From Fomitopsis serialis (taxonomy: Eukaryota; Basidiomycota; Agaricomycetes; Polyporales; Fomitopsidaceae): 64,000 bases of DNA. The translations under genes and the position numbers were made by a program. The stretch is taken from the NCBI RefSeq assembly GCF_022376445.1, contig NW_025955012.1, positions 62,001-126,000 of the forward strand, in the 5' to 3' direction. The notes under the pieces are model-generated. The model was given only the letters and a program-made list of their open reading frames with translations. It was not told the DNA's origin and ran no database searches. This document shows, in pieces, positions 62,474-64,000 of the stretch; position 1 is the stretch's first letter, and each line of letters opens with the position of its first letter.

Positions 62474-64000
62474 ATGAGCGAAATTCTGGCCCCGGGTGGG
62501 CCTCTGCCTGCAATCCCGGATGACTTGACGCTCGTGCAGTTCATGCTCGACTATCGGCATCCTGCGCGGCCCTCTGTTGCTCCGCCGAATGCCTGGTTGA
62601 TTGAGGATGCGACGGGAAAGAGAGTCACTGTGGACGAGGTATGGTCGAGCCACCGTAATCAGCTACCTGCGAGAGCTCAACGTGCACTGCACCTTGACAG
62701 GTACGCGATCGCGTACAGGCACTGGCCAACGCCTTTAAGCTCCGATGGGACATTGGTGCGCTCGAACGATACTTGTCTCGGGCTCTGCTCAACTGAGCTT
62801 GCAGAGGATAATGACGTGATCTGCATATTCAGCCCGAATCACATTGGTATGGCTACAGATGCTACAGTGTGTTCGATGGTTGCTGAATAGCAATACCCCT
62901 AGACTATCCAATAGCCATATGGTATGACCTCCATATGCTTGCTCATGGTAGACATTGATCGACGTCTCGCAGGGCGGCGCATCGATTAGGAGCCACACTA
63001 ACGTGAGTGCCTTGCTGTACTCGTAGTACCGGTGAATGACCGCCCAATAGCACGTCAAACCCCACTTTCACCGTGGAAGAGCTGAAGTACCAACTCACCA
63101 TGACCAAGGCTAAAGCGATCATTGTGCACCCCTCAAACCTGCTTGTTGCCCTGGAGGCTGCCCGTGCGGTAGGCATACCCGCTGAGCGCATCGTCCTCTT
63201 CGATGTATCCGGCATCGCGATCGGCTCGCAGTGGACGATCAACGAGTTCATCGGTGAAGGGGTGACTAAGCCGCTGAGCTTCGTGGAATGTCGGTTGAAG
63301 CCAGGCGAAGCGAGGACGAAGTTGGCATTCTTGAGCTTGTCGAGTGGGACGACGGGGAAGCCCAAGGTAAGTTTGGTTCTGAGGAACATATCGTCGAGCG
63401 CTTATGTATCCGTAGGCCGTCTGCATACCTCACATTTCTCCAATAGCAAATGTGATCATGATGGCGCATTCCGCCAATCTGCAGACGGCGCCTCTGGAGA
63501 GAAGGTCATATAGGCCTGGAGACGTTGGGATGGCTTGTACGTGATGTCAATTCAGTCTGCCTTCATGTATGATTGATGATTTGTGCAGTATTGCCTTTCT
63601 ACCGTGAGTTACACCTCCTTGAGTCGCGCTCACCAGCTAACGTGGAGTACGTCTGTAGATATATACGGTCTGGTGGTTGTGATGCACTTTGCAATCTTCT
63701 ACGGGGTATGATCAGACTCCTCTCCCCTAGCGCGGCAATCTAAGGATTGCTCGCAGATGTCGCTGGTCGTGATACCCATATTCAATCTCGTCGACATGCT
63801 GAAGAGTATAGAGCGCCATAGGATCAACTACATCCCGTAGGCTTAGCATCACCATCTCCACTGCCACCGGCTCACTATTCATAATAATCAGGGTAGTACC
63901 GCCAATCGTAGTCCTTCTATGCAAGGTAAGTCTCGCTGAAACATTCAGGACATGTGACCAACATATTTCCCGTCCAGCATCCGGACGTCTTGAAGTACGA
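62474..64000 (+). CDS. AMP-binding enzyme, 4-coumarate-CoA-ligase-like (3' partial)
   Basis: This adenylate-forming acyl-CoA synthetase is cut by the window end. The start 62474 gives MSEILAPGGPLPAIPDDLTL. Short introns follow. After splicing, QALANAFKLRWDI joins EDNDVICIFSPNHI, then DYPIAIWAAHRLGATLT and TSNPTFTVEELKYQL. The AMP-binding core motif is LSLSSGTTGKPK, split from AVCIPHISPIANV by an intron at about 63367. Then come LPFYHIYGLVVVMHF and LVDMLKSIERHRINYI. The order matches plant 4CL and fungal 4CL-like or peroxisomal acyl-CoA ligases. The substrate cannot be told, and the C-terminal lid domain is outside the window. Confidence 0.85.

Overview
The window is nuclear DNA of a filamentous basidiomycete, most likely an Agaricomycete near the polypores. 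The evidence is dense coding on both strands, GT-AG introns mostly of 45 to 70 nt, a multi-copy F-box/leucine-rich family, a fungus-type hybrid histidine kinase, a Stealth-type xylosylphosphotransferase and a basidiomycete-style P450. No rRNA, tRNA or CRISPR array was seen. Exon borders below come from splice signals and phase read by eye.

Layout: 1-763 is the receiver-domain end of a hybrid histidine kinase. 1761-3006 is a NYN-nuclease protein with a LOTUS-like C-terminal domain. 3297-10333 (minus) is an ABCC transporter with many introns. 12338-14053 is an unrecognised gene. 14789-16868 (minus) is a Zn2Cys6 transcription factor. 18.9-41.3 kb holds six related F-box genes, two before and four after a block with a Dug3-like amidotransferase (minus), ribosomal protein uL23 and a large signalling-mucin-like receptor. 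43.0-45.7 kb is an XPT1-like gene and 46.4-47.0 kb a GFA/CENP-V enzyme (minus). 47893-51292 is a complete young LTR retrotransposon that encodes only Gag. Then come a Ser/Thr-rich single-pass membrane protein, a probable mitochondrial protein (minus), a cytochrome P450 (minus), the U6 snRNA phosphodiesterase Usb1 (minus) and the start of a 4-coumarate-CoA-ligase-like gene cut by the window end.

The genes do not form one pathway. The main themes are an expanded F-box family (candidate SCF substrate receptors), surface sensing and wall glycosylation (mucin, XPT1-like), and detoxification (ABCC pump, P450, GFA enzyme, glutathione turnover by a Dug3-like protein).

One caution applies to everything: at least seven conserved genes are interrupted by single-base frame changes. 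Nearly all look like a missing base, often in a short homopolymer. I read these mostly as sequencing under-calls, although real decay of some copies cannot be excluded. One F-box copy (32.2-33.8 kb) also has an in-frame stop and is the best pseudogene candidate.
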